This document shows positions 1 to 8,339 of a stretch of 64,000 bases of DNA, in pieces. Position numbers and translations under genes: made by a program. The notes below the pieces were generated by a model. It was not told the DNA's origin. It ran no database searches and saw nothing but the letters and a program-made list of their open reading frames with translations. The first letter of the stretch is position 1. The number at the start of each line of letters is the position of its first letter. Source of the stretch: Sulfurimonas sp. (lineage in GTDB: Bacteria > Campylobacterota > Campylobacteria > Campylobacterales > Sulfurimonadaceae); the NCBI RefSeq assembly GCF_026196735.1, contig NZ_JAPHUF010000003.1, positions 30,482 through 94,481 of the forward strand. Reading direction: 5' to 3'.

Positions 1-454
1 CACCTGGACCGGTATAAAGCTGGTATTCGTAACCGGAGAATTTATCTTCTTTGTATCCGACTAAATATACAAAAGCCAATCTTTTTGTAAACTTGTAGTT
101 ATAACTAAGCTCACTTAGCAATTTATTTTTATTTTCTAAATCATCTTCTGTACCATACTGCATAAGTAAAGATAGTTCAAGAGAATGTTTTCTCCAATTC
201 TTTTTTATGCTTGCATCCAGATTTAGTGTCTCAGTGTTTGTATTACCTGAAGTAGTGATATATCCAAGCTCAGTATGTGTCACAAATCCTTTTTCGTCTG
301 CATCTTTTGGCAGCTGAGCATGCAGTTTTTTTAGACTCTCGTTTAGTGCTTTTATTTGTGCTTTTACATCATCCATTTCTTGTCTGATTTGCTCTTCATC
401 CGCCGCCACAACAAGGGAGCTTACAAGTAAAGCACCAAGTATGATTTTCTTCAT
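1..454 (-). CDS. DUF481 family outer-membrane protein (partial, C-terminus off the left edge)
   Basis: The start codon is at 454 and the frame stays open to base 1, giving about 151 N-terminal residues. They begin with a signal peptide (MKKIILGALLVSSLVVAADE), followed by a short coiled coil (residues about 20-45), then GYITTSGNTNTETL, which matches the opening strand of DUF481 (YdiY-like) barrels. Alternating strands follow, such as LSELSYNYKFTKRLAFVYLVGY. The family is predicted to form a small outer-membrane beta-barrel; its role is poorly defined. It lies 9 bp downstream of the MscS gene on the same strand, so the two are probably co-transcribed. Family assignment rests on these motifs; a different small barrel cannot be excluded from the N-terminus alone. 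Confidence 0.8.
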   Translation of the reverse strand, partial: MKKIILGALLVSSLVVAADEEQIRQEMDDVKAQIKALNESLKKLHAQLPKDADEKGFVTHTELGYITTSGNTNTETLNLDASIKKNWRKHSLELSLLMQYGTEDDLENKNKLLSELSYNYKFTKRLAFVYLVGYKEDKFSGYEYQLYTGPG

Positions 455-463
455 TTTTTTCCT

Positions 464-1282
464 TTAAGATTCCGTTTTATCTGTGTGAATATCCATCTGA
501 GGGTAAGGGATTGAGATACCTTTTTCATCAAATGTAAGTTTTACTTTTTCTAACATGTCAAAATGTACATCCCAGTAATCATCAGCTTTTACCCATGCAC
601 GAAATGTAAAGTTAACACTGCTATCGCCAAGTTCACCAACGGCAACAAGTGGAGCCGGTTCCTCTAGTATTCTCTCATCATCTTTTATGATTTGCATCAG
701 AGTCTCTTTTGCAAGTTTAAGGTCATCATCATAGCCTATGCCAAAAACATGCTCAACACGACGCATTGTCCTTTGCGAAAAATTTGTTATATTTCCACCG
801 ATGATAGATGAGTTTGGAACAATGATTATCCGTTTGTCAACGGGTTCTATGATAGTGGAGAAAAGGTTTACATCTTTTACTGTTCCGGTAGTTCCCGCAG
901 CTTCTATAACATCTCCAACTTTAAATGGGCGAAAAATGATTATTAAAACTGCTGCTCCTATGTTTGAGAGAGAATCTTTTAGTGCTAAACCAATGGCAAG
1001 TGAAGCAGCACCAAAAACAGCTAGAAAAGATGTTGTATTTATGCCCAAAGTATTTAATGAGGCCAAAATAACCATAATCAATAGTAAAAAGTAGATAATA
1101 CTTTCTAAAAACTCTGCTAAAGTCTCATCAACTTTCGCTTTGTGCATAACTTTTTTTGAAAATTTTGTAATCTTTTTAACGAACAACTTTCCAATAAAGA
1201 AGATAATCAAAGCGGCTATAATCTTTAAACCATACTCGCTTGTATATGTTATAGCCATGTCTGTATATTTCGAAAAGTCCAT
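464..1282 (-). CDS. Small-conductance mechanosensitive channel, MscS family
   Basis: 272 aa, the size of classical MscS. Three hydrophobic segments lie at roughly residues 17-36, 60-80 and 84-118. The third is Gly/Ala-rich (AVFGAASLAIGLALKDSLSN), as in the pore-lining TM3. The beta domain follows (FKVGDVIEAAGTTGTVKDV, then the IIIVPNSSIIGGNITNFS motif) and a C-terminal alpha/beta cage. MscS channels open under membrane tension to release solutes on hypo-osmotic shock, and act in the inner membrane. The start at 1282 gives a short N-terminal amphipathic helix. It is the first of a two-gene unit with the DUF481 gene. Confidence 0.94.
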   Translation of the reverse strand: MDFSKYTDMAITYTSEYGLKIIAALIIFFIGKLFVKKITKFSKKVMHKAKVDETLAEFLESIIYFLLLIMVILASLNTLGINTTSFLAVFGAASLAIGLALKDSLSNIGAAVLIIIFRPFKVGDVIEAAGTTGTVKDVNLFSTIIEPVDKRIIIVPNSSIIGGNITNFSQRTMRRVEHVFGIGYDDDLKLAKETLMQIIKDDERILEEPAPLVAVGELGDSSVNFTFRAWVKADDYWDVHFDMLEKVKLTFDEKGISIPYPQMDIHTDKTES

Positions 1283-1309
1283 TTTTAACCTTTTAGAAAA
1301 TTTTTAAAA

Positions 1310-1654
1310 TTATACACCAAGCTGATTTATATCTAACTTGTCTTTAATCTTTTCTACATGTAAAATAAGAAAATGATACTCCGATAAGTGTTCTGAGTTT
1401 ATTTTGTGAACAAGAGGTTTGTATTTTAGGTAAGTATTCCAAACTTTTTTAGCACTCTCTGCCCGACCTTTTTTTATAAGTTCAAAGCAGACAGCAGCAT
1501 TGATAAAGCCTTTTAAAAGTTTAATCTCATCGGACTCTTCAAATCTTCTAGGAAACCAGATAGCTTCCAAGCTCTCATGTGCATCGTAAAATCTATCTTC
1601 ATCTAGCTCTTGTATAAAATCTTTTAGATGCTGCTTGTGTTGGCTAGAGCTCAT
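1310..1654 (-). CDS. DUF309 domain protein
   Basis: 114 aa. The segment FYDAHESLEAIW, then KLLKGFINAAVCFELIKKG, matches DUF309, a small all-helical family with a conserved (Y/F)xAHExxExxW motif of unknown biochemical role. Its start overlaps the end of the upstream rhodanese-like gene by 11 bp, so the pair is likely translationally coupled. No signal peptide or membrane segment is seen, so it should be cytoplasmic. Confidence 0.82.
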   Translation of the reverse strand: MSSSQHKQHLKDFIQELDEDRFYDAHESLEAIWFPRRFEESDEIKLLKGFINAAVCFELIKKGRAESAKKVWNTYLKYKPLVHKINSEHLSEYHFLILHVEKIKDKLDINQLGV

Positions 1655-1958
1655 CGGTTACCATCATATTTTTTCTCCAATAACCTCTGCCGCCTTTTAA
1701 AGAGATGCAGACATGGTTTGGAAATTTTTCTCTATATTCATCAAGTCTGTTTAGTGTTGCTTTTCCGCTATCGCAGTAAAAAACAAAGACACTACCCTCT
1801 GGCTCGTTTTTTAGCTCGTAAGGGTTGTAGACTACAGTGTCAGCTTTTTCTATAGGAGATAAAATCGTGTCAACAAGTATGACCTTTATTCCATCTTCTT
1901 CAAGCTTTTTTTTGTTTTGTAAAAACTCTTTTTGAGTCCATTCTTTTGGGTACTTCAT
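1644..1958 (-). CDS. Rhodanese-like domain protein, single domain
   Basis: 104 aa. The region SVFVFYCDSGKATLNRLDEY followed by CISLKGGRGYWRKN has the shape of a single-domain rhodanese: a Cys in a short loop after a beta strand, then a conserved Gly-rich GGxxxW-type tail. The catalytic-loop Cys would be the one in YCDSGKAT. The N-terminal half (VILVDTILSPIEKADTVVYN) fits the first alpha/beta units less typically. Rhodaneses move sulfane sulfur, which would suit a sulfur oxidiser, but the substrate is unknown. No signal peptide. It precedes and overlaps the DUF309 gene. Confidence 0.65.
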   Translation of the reverse strand: MKYPKEWTQKEFLQNKKKLEEDGIKVILVDTILSPIEKADTVVYNPYELKNEPEGSVFVFYCDSGKATLNRLDEYREKFPNHVCISLKGGRGYWRKNMMVTDEL

Positions 1959-1993
1959 AACAATAATTATATAAGAAATTAATTAGCTTTGCT

Positions 1994-2734
1994 TTAAACT
2001 TTTTTAGACTTAAGCAAAACTATACTTGAACTAAGAAGAGCACCAAAAAAGACTATGGTGTAACCCGTAGGCAAGTCAAAATAGTACGAAACAACTATAG
2101 CAACAATGCTAAAAAACCACCCAAAATAAAAACTAGATAAAAGAGGTCTCTTTAACTCAAGTGATAAAGCAATAAAAGCGGGTGCTATAAGTAGTACAAA
2201 AACAACTAATACTCCGGCAAGCTGAACAGATGATGTCACAGTTAGAGCTAACAAAGAGAAAAACACTAACTCTTTTATAAAACCTGTTAGTTTTGGATAA
2301 ATCTTGTAAAGCGCTAAAGCTATAAAGGCATAGATGATAGCACTTTTTGCAACATCCCAAGGCGGCGTAAAGAGTATGTCGCTTGCTAACAGAGACTTGA
2401 AATGTTCCATTCCCTCTGCAGAATGTGAAAGAACCATCATTATTCCACTTGCACCTAGTACATATAAAAGACCTATAAATGCTTCAAGTTTGATGTTTCT
2501 TTGTGAAGCAACAGCTATAAGCAGAGCACTCAAAAGAGCAAAGGCAAGCGTTAATAGATAAAAATACTCTTCATGAAAATAACCTAAACTAACCGCAGAG
2601 CCAAGCGCAGCAAATTGCGCAATGGCTAAGTCTGTAAAGATGATTCCTCTTTTTAAGATACCCATTCCAAACCAAGAGTGCATCATAACCAAGATAACAA
2701 CTAACGCTATAGGAGTTAGCAGAATATCTATCAT
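1994..2734 (-). CDS. znuB: Metal (zinc/manganese-type) ABC transporter permease, ABC-3 family
   Basis: 246 aa with about seven to eight hydrophobic helices and the ABC-3 hallmarks: FTDLAIAQFAALGSAV near residue 35, and the C-terminal LAGVLVVFVLLIAPAFIAL segment. The family forms the inner-membrane channel of ZnuABC/MntABC importers. It overlaps the binding-protein gene by 4 bp (ATGA), so it is translationally coupled to it. The His-rich partners upstream point to zinc. No ATP-binding subunit is encoded beside it. The exact metal is inferred from context, not visible in this protein. Confidence 0.88.
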   Translation of the reverse strand: MIDILLTPIALVVILVMMHSWFGMGILKRGIIFTDLAIAQFAALGSAVSLGYFHEEYFYLLTLAFALLSALLIAVASQRNIKLEAFIGLLYVLGASGIMMVLSHSAEGMEHFKSLLASDILFTPPWDVAKSAIIYAFIALALYKIYPKLTGFIKELVFFSLLALTVTSSVQLAGVLVVFVLLIAPAFIALSLELKRPLLSSFYFGWFFSIVAIVVSYYFDLPTGYTIVFFGALLSSSIVLLKSKKV

Positions 2735-3600
2735 TTAATAGCTCCTGTTAGATACTCAAAAAGAGATATCAAGTCTTCTGTATTATCCAGTGACCCAATA
2801 TCATGAGGCATTAATATAACAGGAATATCTGTTTTTGACGAAATATATTCAGCCGTTTTTGTTGAGTGATAAACATCATGCAAGATACAGCAAGGCTTCT
2901 GCTCTTTTATAAGTTTTATAAGACTTATAGTGTGTTTTGACGATGGTGGAATCCCAGGTAATGGTTCTATTGTAGCTATACTTTCTAATCCGTAAGATTT
3001 GTTAAAATAGGCTAGATTATTATGAAACTGAATAACTTTCAAACCTTTTTTACTAAGCATTTTTTCATTCCACATGTCAATCTTTTTATTCCACATGTCA
3101 AAAAAATCTATATAGTTTTTTTCATAAAAGTCTTGGTTTTTTGCATCCATAGATATTAAATACTCTTTGATAACATTAGCCAAAATCAGAATATTTTTTG
3201 GATCAAGATGAAAGTGTGGATTTCCATCAGGATGCAGGTCCCCTCCAGAGCGGTCAACACTTTGAGGCTTATCTATCATGGTCACATGGTTTGAGAGATT
3301 TAAAAATGTTGCGGCATTTATGTTTGTTTTTGGGTTAGCTGCTCTTTTTATAAGCGGAGGCAACCAACCAATCTCTAGCTGTCCTCCATTCATTATCAAA
3401 CCGTCGGCATTTCTGACTTTTGATATAAGAGATGGACGCGGAACCACAAAGTGTGGGTCCCAATTTCCTTTTGCAAGTACAACAGTCTCTACCTTATCAG
3501 CACCGATACTTTTTGTAAGAGCACCGATATATGGGTAACTTACTGCTATATTTAGGTTTGCAAAAAGTGTAAGCGGTAAAAGGAGTAGTAAAAATCTCAT
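2731..3600 (-). CDS. znuA: Periplasmic metal-binding protein of a zinc-type ABC importer (cluster A-I)
   Basis: 289 aa with an N-terminal signal peptide (MRFLLLLLPLTLFANL). The motif HPDGNPHFHLDPKNI (residues about 122-136) is typical of ZnuA/TroA-like proteins, supplying metal-ligand His residues. Further ligands are expected at QFHNNLAYF, at HDVYHSTK and near the C-terminal LMPHDIG. The usual long His-rich loop is replaced by the short GGDLHPDGN stretch. It captures zinc (or manganese) and delivers it to the permease that follows with a 4-bp overlap. It sits 9 bp after the His-rich outer-membrane protein gene. Confidence 0.9.
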   Translation of the reverse strand: MRFLLLLLPLTLFANLNIAVSYPYIGALTKSIGADKVETVVLAKGNWDPHFVVPRPSLISKVRNADGLIMNGGQLEIGWLPPLIKRAANPKTNINAATFLNLSNHVTMIDKPQSVDRSGGDLHPDGNPHFHLDPKNILILANVIKEYLISMDAKNQDFYEKNYIDFFDMWNKKIDMWNEKMLSKKGLKVIQFHNNLAYFNKSYGLESIATIEPLPGIPPSSKHTISLIKLIKEQKPCCILHDVYHSTKTAEYISSKTDIPVILMPHDIGSLDNTEDLISLFEYLTGAIK

Positions 3601-3609
3601 GCCATTCTC

Positions 3610-5052
3610 CTAAAACGAATGAGCGCCGTGAGCACCAATAGAAAAGTTTGCCTGAAGTATAATAGTATCTATTTTTTCTCTCATGCCATCTTCATTATAG
3701 AGTGCTTCATTACGGTTGTATTGAAGTCTGAATTTTGCAAATTCACTTGTTCTGTACTCTATCATTGTAGAGTATTTATTTAAGTCGGTTGGTTTATTTA
3801 GGTCTATGCCATTTGCAGCTACATCATTTTTGTAGATTGTGTCATATCTGGCACCTATTTTCCAATTTTTGTCTATTGCGTAAATCAACTGAGTGTAGAG
3901 TCCGGCTTGTTCTTTTGTTAAATTTGGGCTGCTTACAACAGCTCCTGTGCCATCAAGATTGTACTGTACGCCATCCATATCTCTCATCAACCATTCACTT
4001 TGCCAAGTCAAAAAACTGTATGAATCGAAGTAGTGTTTTATAGTTAAATCAGCTCCATATAGTACAGAGTCAGCACTAAATACATGAGGCCCATCTTCAT
4101 CATCGCTATGGTCAATTCTTGAGGTTCCATTTGCATAAGAGAGACCACCTAAAACAGTTGTATCTTCAATATCAAAAGATGTTTTTGCATAAGCCACAAA
4201 TAGTGATGGAGCGCGAGAACCTTTTGCAATAGGATCTTGGGCGTCACCTATAGTAGCGTTACCAAACATCTGCTCATTTTCCCCTTGTAAGACTTCTGCA
4301 CCAAGCATTAAGTAATTTTTTGTAGGAGCTGTCCACTGAAGTTGAAGTCCTTTTTCGTTTAAGCCATGCATTCCTAAAAAGCTCTCATAAACTAAAGGCA
4401 TATCAGCAAAATCCCAAGCATGGTGATGCTGTTCATTTAAATATCCAAAATTTGAGTTAAATTTTCCGCCCTTTACCCTTGTTCCATATCCAAGAGCCGT
4501 TGATGTAAAAAATAACTCCTCTATCTCAACACCATGTTCTGAGAAGTGAAATATACCATCCATAGTAAAAAATGGGTCAACTGCACTTGATAACACTAAT
4601 TCAGCATAGTTAAGATTAAATCCGTTACTTGCATTATAAGTCGAATGCGAATCTCCATCATGTGAGTGAGAACCAAGCAGTCCGTGAGCTACACCCGGAA
4701 CTTCCAGATGAGCAGCTTCGTCATCTTTTTTACTTCTGCTTACATAAGAAGTATCCATTATAAGTGAAATATCTGGCATATATTGAGACTGCATAAATGT
4801 TGCATTTTTAGTCTCACTTGCTTGCTTTTTTTGCACAGCATTCTCTTGATGATTATGCGCTGTTTTAATATCAAGTTTTTGTATATAATTTTGTTCATTT
4901 GAAGCATCAGCCTGCTCAAGCTTTTGTATTTTTTTTAGTAGTTTTTCTATCATCAGCTGCTGTTTGTCCATCTGTGCTTTTAACTGCTCTAAATCTGTGT
5001 CAGCTAAAAGAAATGAAGACGCAACTAATGATAAGCATATTAGCTTTTTCAT
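3610..5052 (-). CDS. His-rich outer-membrane porin/receptor of the zinc-uptake cluster
   Basis: 480 aa. A signal peptide (MKKLICLSLVASSFLLADT) is followed by a coiled coil (residues about 20-48, heptads such as LKAQMDKQQLMIEKLLKKIQ) and a long barrel-like region ending in Phe (IILQANFSIGAHGAHSF). Two His clusters are visible: HGLLGSHSHDGDSH at about residues 127-140, and EQHHHAWDF near 208. This looks like a beta-barrel that lets or binds zinc across the outer membrane, without a recognisable TonB plug. It is transcribed with znuA and znuB. The role is inferred from context and the His clusters. Confidence 0.72.
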   Translation of the reverse strand: MKKLICLSLVASSFLLADTDLEQLKAQMDKQQLMIEKLLKKIQKLEQADASNEQNYIQKLDIKTAHNHQENAVQKKQASETKNATFMQSQYMPDISLIMDTSYVSRSKKDDEAAHLEVPGVAHGLLGSHSHDGDSHSTYNASNGFNLNYAELVLSSAVDPFFTMDGIFHFSEHGVEIEELFFTSTALGYGTRVKGGKFNSNFGYLNEQHHHAWDFADMPLVYESFLGMHGLNEKGLQLQWTAPTKNYLMLGAEVLQGENEQMFGNATIGDAQDPIAKGSRAPSLFVAYAKTSFDIEDTTVLGGLSYANGTSRIDHSDDEDGPHVFSADSVLYGADLTIKHYFDSYSFLTWQSEWLMRDMDGVQYNLDGTGAVVSSPNLTKEQAGLYTQLIYAIDKNWKIGARYDTIYKNDVAANGIDLNKPTDLNKYSTMIEYRTSEFAKFRLQYNRNEALYNEDGMREKIDTIILQANFSIGAHGAHSF

Positions 5053-5099
5053 AGTTTTATCCTATATATATTTATAACGCTTAATGAGCAAGAGCCCAT

Positions 5100-5147
5100 C
5101 AAGCTACGCTTGCCGCTATGGCACTAAAGCTTGACGCTGTTGCGTCA
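5100..5147. other. Pair of intergenic hairpins between the 89-aa gene and the His-rich porin gene
   Basis: Two short perfect inverted repeats occur in the 128-bp gap: CAAGC-tac-GCTTG (5100-5112) and TGACGC-tgtt-GCGTCA (5132-5147), with GGCACTAAAGC between them. On the minus-strand transcript they would lie in the porin leader. They lack a T-run on either side, so they are not simple terminators. They could be RNA-processing or stability elements. No convincing Zur box was found. Confidence 0.4.
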
Positions 5148-5180
5148 GAAGTTATTTGTATGAGTGTTTTTATTGGGTAG

Positions 5181-5450
5181 TTAGGAAACTAAAGGAGGTG
5201 CGCGGTTCTGGTTGGATTTGTTTTTGACATGTAGATTTGAGATTTGAGAATTTTGTAAAATATCTTCAAAGTGAAAAACTTCAACATTTTTAGAGTTATC
5301 AATGATATCAACAGAAGTTAGTTTGTCATTAACATGATAAACCAGACATGCCGATGAGTCATCATCATGTGTAATATGCTCCAGCTCATGGATTGCTGAG
5401 AGGCTTGTAGCAATAACAAAAAATATTGATAAGAGTATTCTTAGTTTCAT
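5181..5450 (-). CDS. Small exported His-containing protein, possibly DUF2946-like
   Basis: 89 aa. A signal peptide (MKLRILLSIFFVIATSLSA) is followed by HELEHITHDDDSSAC, which offers clustered His/Asp/Cys ligands, and the protein ends in NRAPPLVS. An exported, short, metal-ligand-rich sequence with a C-terminal APP motif resembles DUF2946-type proteins found beside metal-uptake receptors. It is the first gene of the zinc cluster and is divergent from the Suv3-like helicase. A periplasmic metal-handling role is inferred only from composition and place. Confidence 0.6.
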   Translation of the reverse strand: MKLRILLSIFFVIATSLSAIHELEHITHDDDSSACLVYHVNDKLTSVDIIDNSKNVEVFHFEDILQNSQISNLHVKNKSNQNRAPPLVS

Positions 5451-5487
5451 AAGTGCAATTTTAGCATATTTTGTTTTTGTTTTAGGC

Positions 5488-5493
5488 TACAAT
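5488..5493 (+). promoter_or_regulatory. Candidate -10 box directly in front of the Suv3-like helicase start
   Basis: TACAAT lies only 5 bp before the ATG at 5499. Initiation about 7 bp downstream of the box would fall on or next to the ATG, giving a leaderless or nearly leaderless mRNA. No purine-rich ribosome-binding site precedes the ATG. Confidence 0.45.
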
Positions 5494-5498
5494 AGCAT

Positions 5499-8336
5499 AT
5501 GTCAAAGAAAAATAAAAAAAATACTAAAATAAACCAAAAAATAAGAAAATATTTTGATGACGATCCTTTCGATGTCGGCATAGAAAGAGTAAGCTCTGAT
5601 ACACTAAGTGAACTCTTCGCAACTCTTGGAATATATGATGTTGAACACAAAAAAGATGTGCTCGTAAAAACAGTTAGAATGTTGTGGAGTGAAGCGGATA
5701 GCGACTTTCGTCAAGATATTTTAAACTTTTTTGCTTCAAATGGTGAGATTTACAGATCAAATACTCCAAAACAGCCAAATTTAGATAGAGAAGACAAGAT
5801 AGATATGCTGCTTCAAGAGTTAAAGGTAACTCACGATGAAGCTGTCTTACTGCATGAAGCCTTCCATGACATAAGAAGCAAAAAGATAACCATTGAGAAG
5901 ATGGAGTCTAAACTTCGCCATATTCGCTTTGAGCTGAAAAAAGAGAGACTTCAAAAGGCACTTGAGGGTGTTTTTGATATAGATGATTCTTTAGAGTTTA
6001 ACGCTTCTGTTCACTATGTACTTTATGCTCAAAGCTTTCACAAGATACTGACATTAAACACTAAAGTATATAACTATGAATACCTTCAAGATACAGATGA
6101 AGATATACTCATAGCCGAGATATCAGAAGAAAAAGATAAAGTTGTAAAGGCAAAACAGGCTGAGATAAACAATTTTATAAAAAATTTGCCAAAAAAACAT
6201 AAATACCTGACTCAAAAAGAGATAGTTGCTTCACTGCGTGCTTCACCTCCAAAAACAAAGGTCTCTTATCCTCTTATTAAAGAGAGTATTTTAAGCAGTA
6301 TTATAGAGGGAGAGCTTGGGTCTGTTGAGTTAGAGCTTCATGACGAGGAACTTTTGATTCGATTGGAGCAAAAGTGTAAACTTCCACATGTAGATAAAAC
6401 GCAAGATTATATTTTAGAGTTACATGTAGAGCTGAATTCTCTGCTAGAGGATATTTGGAAGTCAAAAGAGCTTGATTTTTGTGAAGTTATAGATGAATCA
6501 AAAAAAGAGCATGAAGAGCAGTTTTACCGTGATTTAAATGATGTGGTTGAAGAGTGTGGAAAATATGCAGCCCTACTTCATTTAAGTGATGAGGAGCTAC
6601 ATCTAAAAGTTTACAATGTCTTACTTGATTTGCTTCCTTTTTCTTTAGCAATTACACCAAAAATACTTAGAAAAACCGTAAAAAGATTTATAGATGAAAC
6701 TCGCGATGAGATAATCAAGATGCAAAGACAGGCGCTTCTAGCAAGAACGATACGAGACTTTAAAAATCTGTTTCCTCAAGCTAGAAGTATGAGAAGAAAA
6801 CTCATCCTTCATATAGGTCCTACAAACAGCGGTAAAACATATCAGGCAATGCAAAAACTTAGAAATGCAGATACCGGTTACTATTTAGCTCCACTAAGAC
6901 TTTTAGCACTTGAGGGTTACGAAGAGTTAAAAGAAAATAACATTGAGGCTTCTCTTATAACAGGTGAAGAGCAGATTCTGGATGAAAATGCGACTCATAT
7001 AAGCTCTACGATTGAGATGATTAATTTTGAAGTTGATGTCGATGTATGTGTAATCGATGAAGTACAGATGATAGATGACCGTGATCGTGGCTGGGCATGG
7101 GCAAATGCCATCATCGGAGCACCTGCGAGTGAAGTCATAATGACTGGCTCGTCAAACTCAAAAGAGGCTATCATAGCCTTAGCCGAGTACCTTGGTGAAG
7201 AGCTTGAAATCGTAGAGTTTGAGAGAAAAAATCCCTTGACCCTCCTAGAGTCTTCTACAGATATAAAAAATGTCCAAGAGGGAACGGCAATAATCGCCTT
7301 TAGCAGAAAAGATGTACTAAAACTAAAGCAAAAATTCTCACGAGATTTCAGCGTAAGTGTTGTTTACGGAAACCTTTCTCCCGAAGTCAGACGCGAAGAA
7401 GCTAAAAAATTTCGCTCAGGCGAAACACAGATACTTGTTGCAACTGATGCCATCGCGATGGGAATGAATCTGCCAATAAAAACTATACTCTTCTCAGCTG
7501 CTGAAAAATTTGACGGTGTAACCCAAAGAAGTCTGCTCTCGAGTGAAATTCATCAAATCTCAGGACGCGCAGGACGATATGGTCTTCATGAAGAGGGCTT
7601 CGTAGGAGCTTTAAGTTCTGATGTTTTAAATATTGTGAAAAAGAATTTTCGCAAAGAGGCACACACTATAAATATTCCTTTTAAAGTTATGGCAAATCTT
7701 GAACATATAAAACTTGTTGGAAATATTTTAGAAGAGAGCTCTTTGAGTGAGATTTTAAAGTTTTTTGGGAAAAATATGGAGTTTAACGGTCCATTTATTG
7801 CATCAAATCTTGATGACATGTTAGAAGCTGCTTTGATAGTTGACATGTACGATTTGGATATAGCTACAAAGTATCATTTAGCATGTGCTCCATTGACTCT
7901 GAAATCACCATATATTATAGGAGCATTTGAGAGTTATTTGATTGCACTAGAAAAGAAGATGCCCATCCCATATGTTACACCGACTCTCAATGGAGTTTAT
8001 GCGCAGACATCGGTTGAGCTTTTGCGTGCTGAAGATATGGTAAAGGAGATTTCACTCTATCTTTGGCTTGGCTACAGGTTTAAAGAGTATTTTCCAGATG
8101 CACATAAAGCCCGTGTAGCAAGGGGAGTTTTAAACAAATATATAGAGGAGTCTCTACATCAAGGTCAACTCGCTTCCGTGTGCAGATTATGTCACGCGCC
8201 TCTGCCTATAAACACACAATATAGTATCTGTCAATCATGCTTTAAAAAGCATTATACGACTAGGGGTTTAAGAGAAAGACGAAGAGAGGATAGAGGCAGA
8301 GGGGATAAAAATAAAAAAGACAGAAGAAAATCCTAG
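5499..8336 (+). CDS. Suv3-type ATP-dependent RNA helicase with C-terminal zinc-ribbon-like tail
   Basis: 945 aa. The N-terminal 430 residues are helical, charged and not assigned. The helicase core has motif I HIGPTNSGKT (about 440-449), the Walker B variant IDEVQMI (about 518-524, DEVQ as in Suv3/Ski2-like enzymes), motif III MTGSS, the second RecA domain with LVATDAIAMGMNLPI, and motif VI QISGRAGRYG. A Suv3 C-terminal helical region follows. The tail holds two CxxC pairs (CRLC and CQSC, about 20 residues apart), then a very basic Arg/Lys-rich end. Suv3 helicases unwind RNA 3'-5' and assist RNA decay, usually in mitochondria and alphaproteobacteria. It converges on cobT with a 3-bp gap. Confidence 0.87.
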   Translation: MSKKNKKNTKINQKIRKYFDDDPFDVGIERVSSDTLSELFATLGIYDVEHKKDVLVKTVRMLWSEADSDFRQDILNFFASNGEIYRSNTPKQPNLDREDKIDMLLQELKVTHDEAVLLHEAFHDIRSKKITIEKMESKLRHIRFELKKERLQKALEGVFDIDDSLEFNASVHYVLYAQSFHKILTLNTKVYNYEYLQDTDEDILIAEISEEKDKVVKAKQAEINNFIKNLPKKHKYLTQKEIVASLRASPPKTKVSYPLIKESILSSIIEGELGSVELELHDEELLIRLEQKCKLPHVDKTQDYILELHVELNSLLEDIWKSKELDFCEVIDESKKEHEEQFYRDLNDVVEECGKYAALLHLSDEELHLKVYNVLLDLLPFSLAITPKILRKTVKRFIDETRDEIIKMQRQALLARTIRDFKNLFPQARSMRRKLILHIGPTNSGKTYQAMQKLRNADTGYYLAPLRLLALEGYEELKENNIEASLITGEEQILDENATHISSTIEMINFEVDVDVCVIDEVQMIDDRDRGWAWANAIIGAPASEVIMTGSSNSKEAIIALAEYLGEELEIVEFERKNPLTLLESSTDIKNVQEGTAIIAFSRKDVLKLKQKFSRDFSVSVVYGNLSPEVRREEAKKFRSGETQILVATDAIAMGMNLPIKTILFSAAEKFDGVTQRSLLSSEIHQISGRAGRYGLHEEGFVGALSSDVLNIVKKNFRKEAHTINIPFKVMANLEHIKLVGNILEESSLSEILKFFGKNMEFNGPFIASNLDDMLEAALIVDMYDLDIATKYHLACAPLTLKSPYIIGAFESYLIALEKKMPIPYVTPTLNGVYAQTSVELLRAEDMVKEISLYLWLGYRFKEYFPDAHKARVARGVLNKYIEESLHQGQLASVCRLCHAPLPINTQYSICQSCFKKHYTTRGLRERRREDRGRGDKNKKDRRKS

Positions 8337-8339
8337 CTC

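Noticed and set aside
738..1094. Open frame on the plus strand opposite the MscS gene
   Set aside because: It is a shadow of a strong conserved gene, with no ribosome-binding site or family motif.
5451..5498. Zur or Fur box in the divergent region before the zinc cluster
   Set aside because: AT-rich sequence but no clear palindrome of the right length; only -10-like words are visible.
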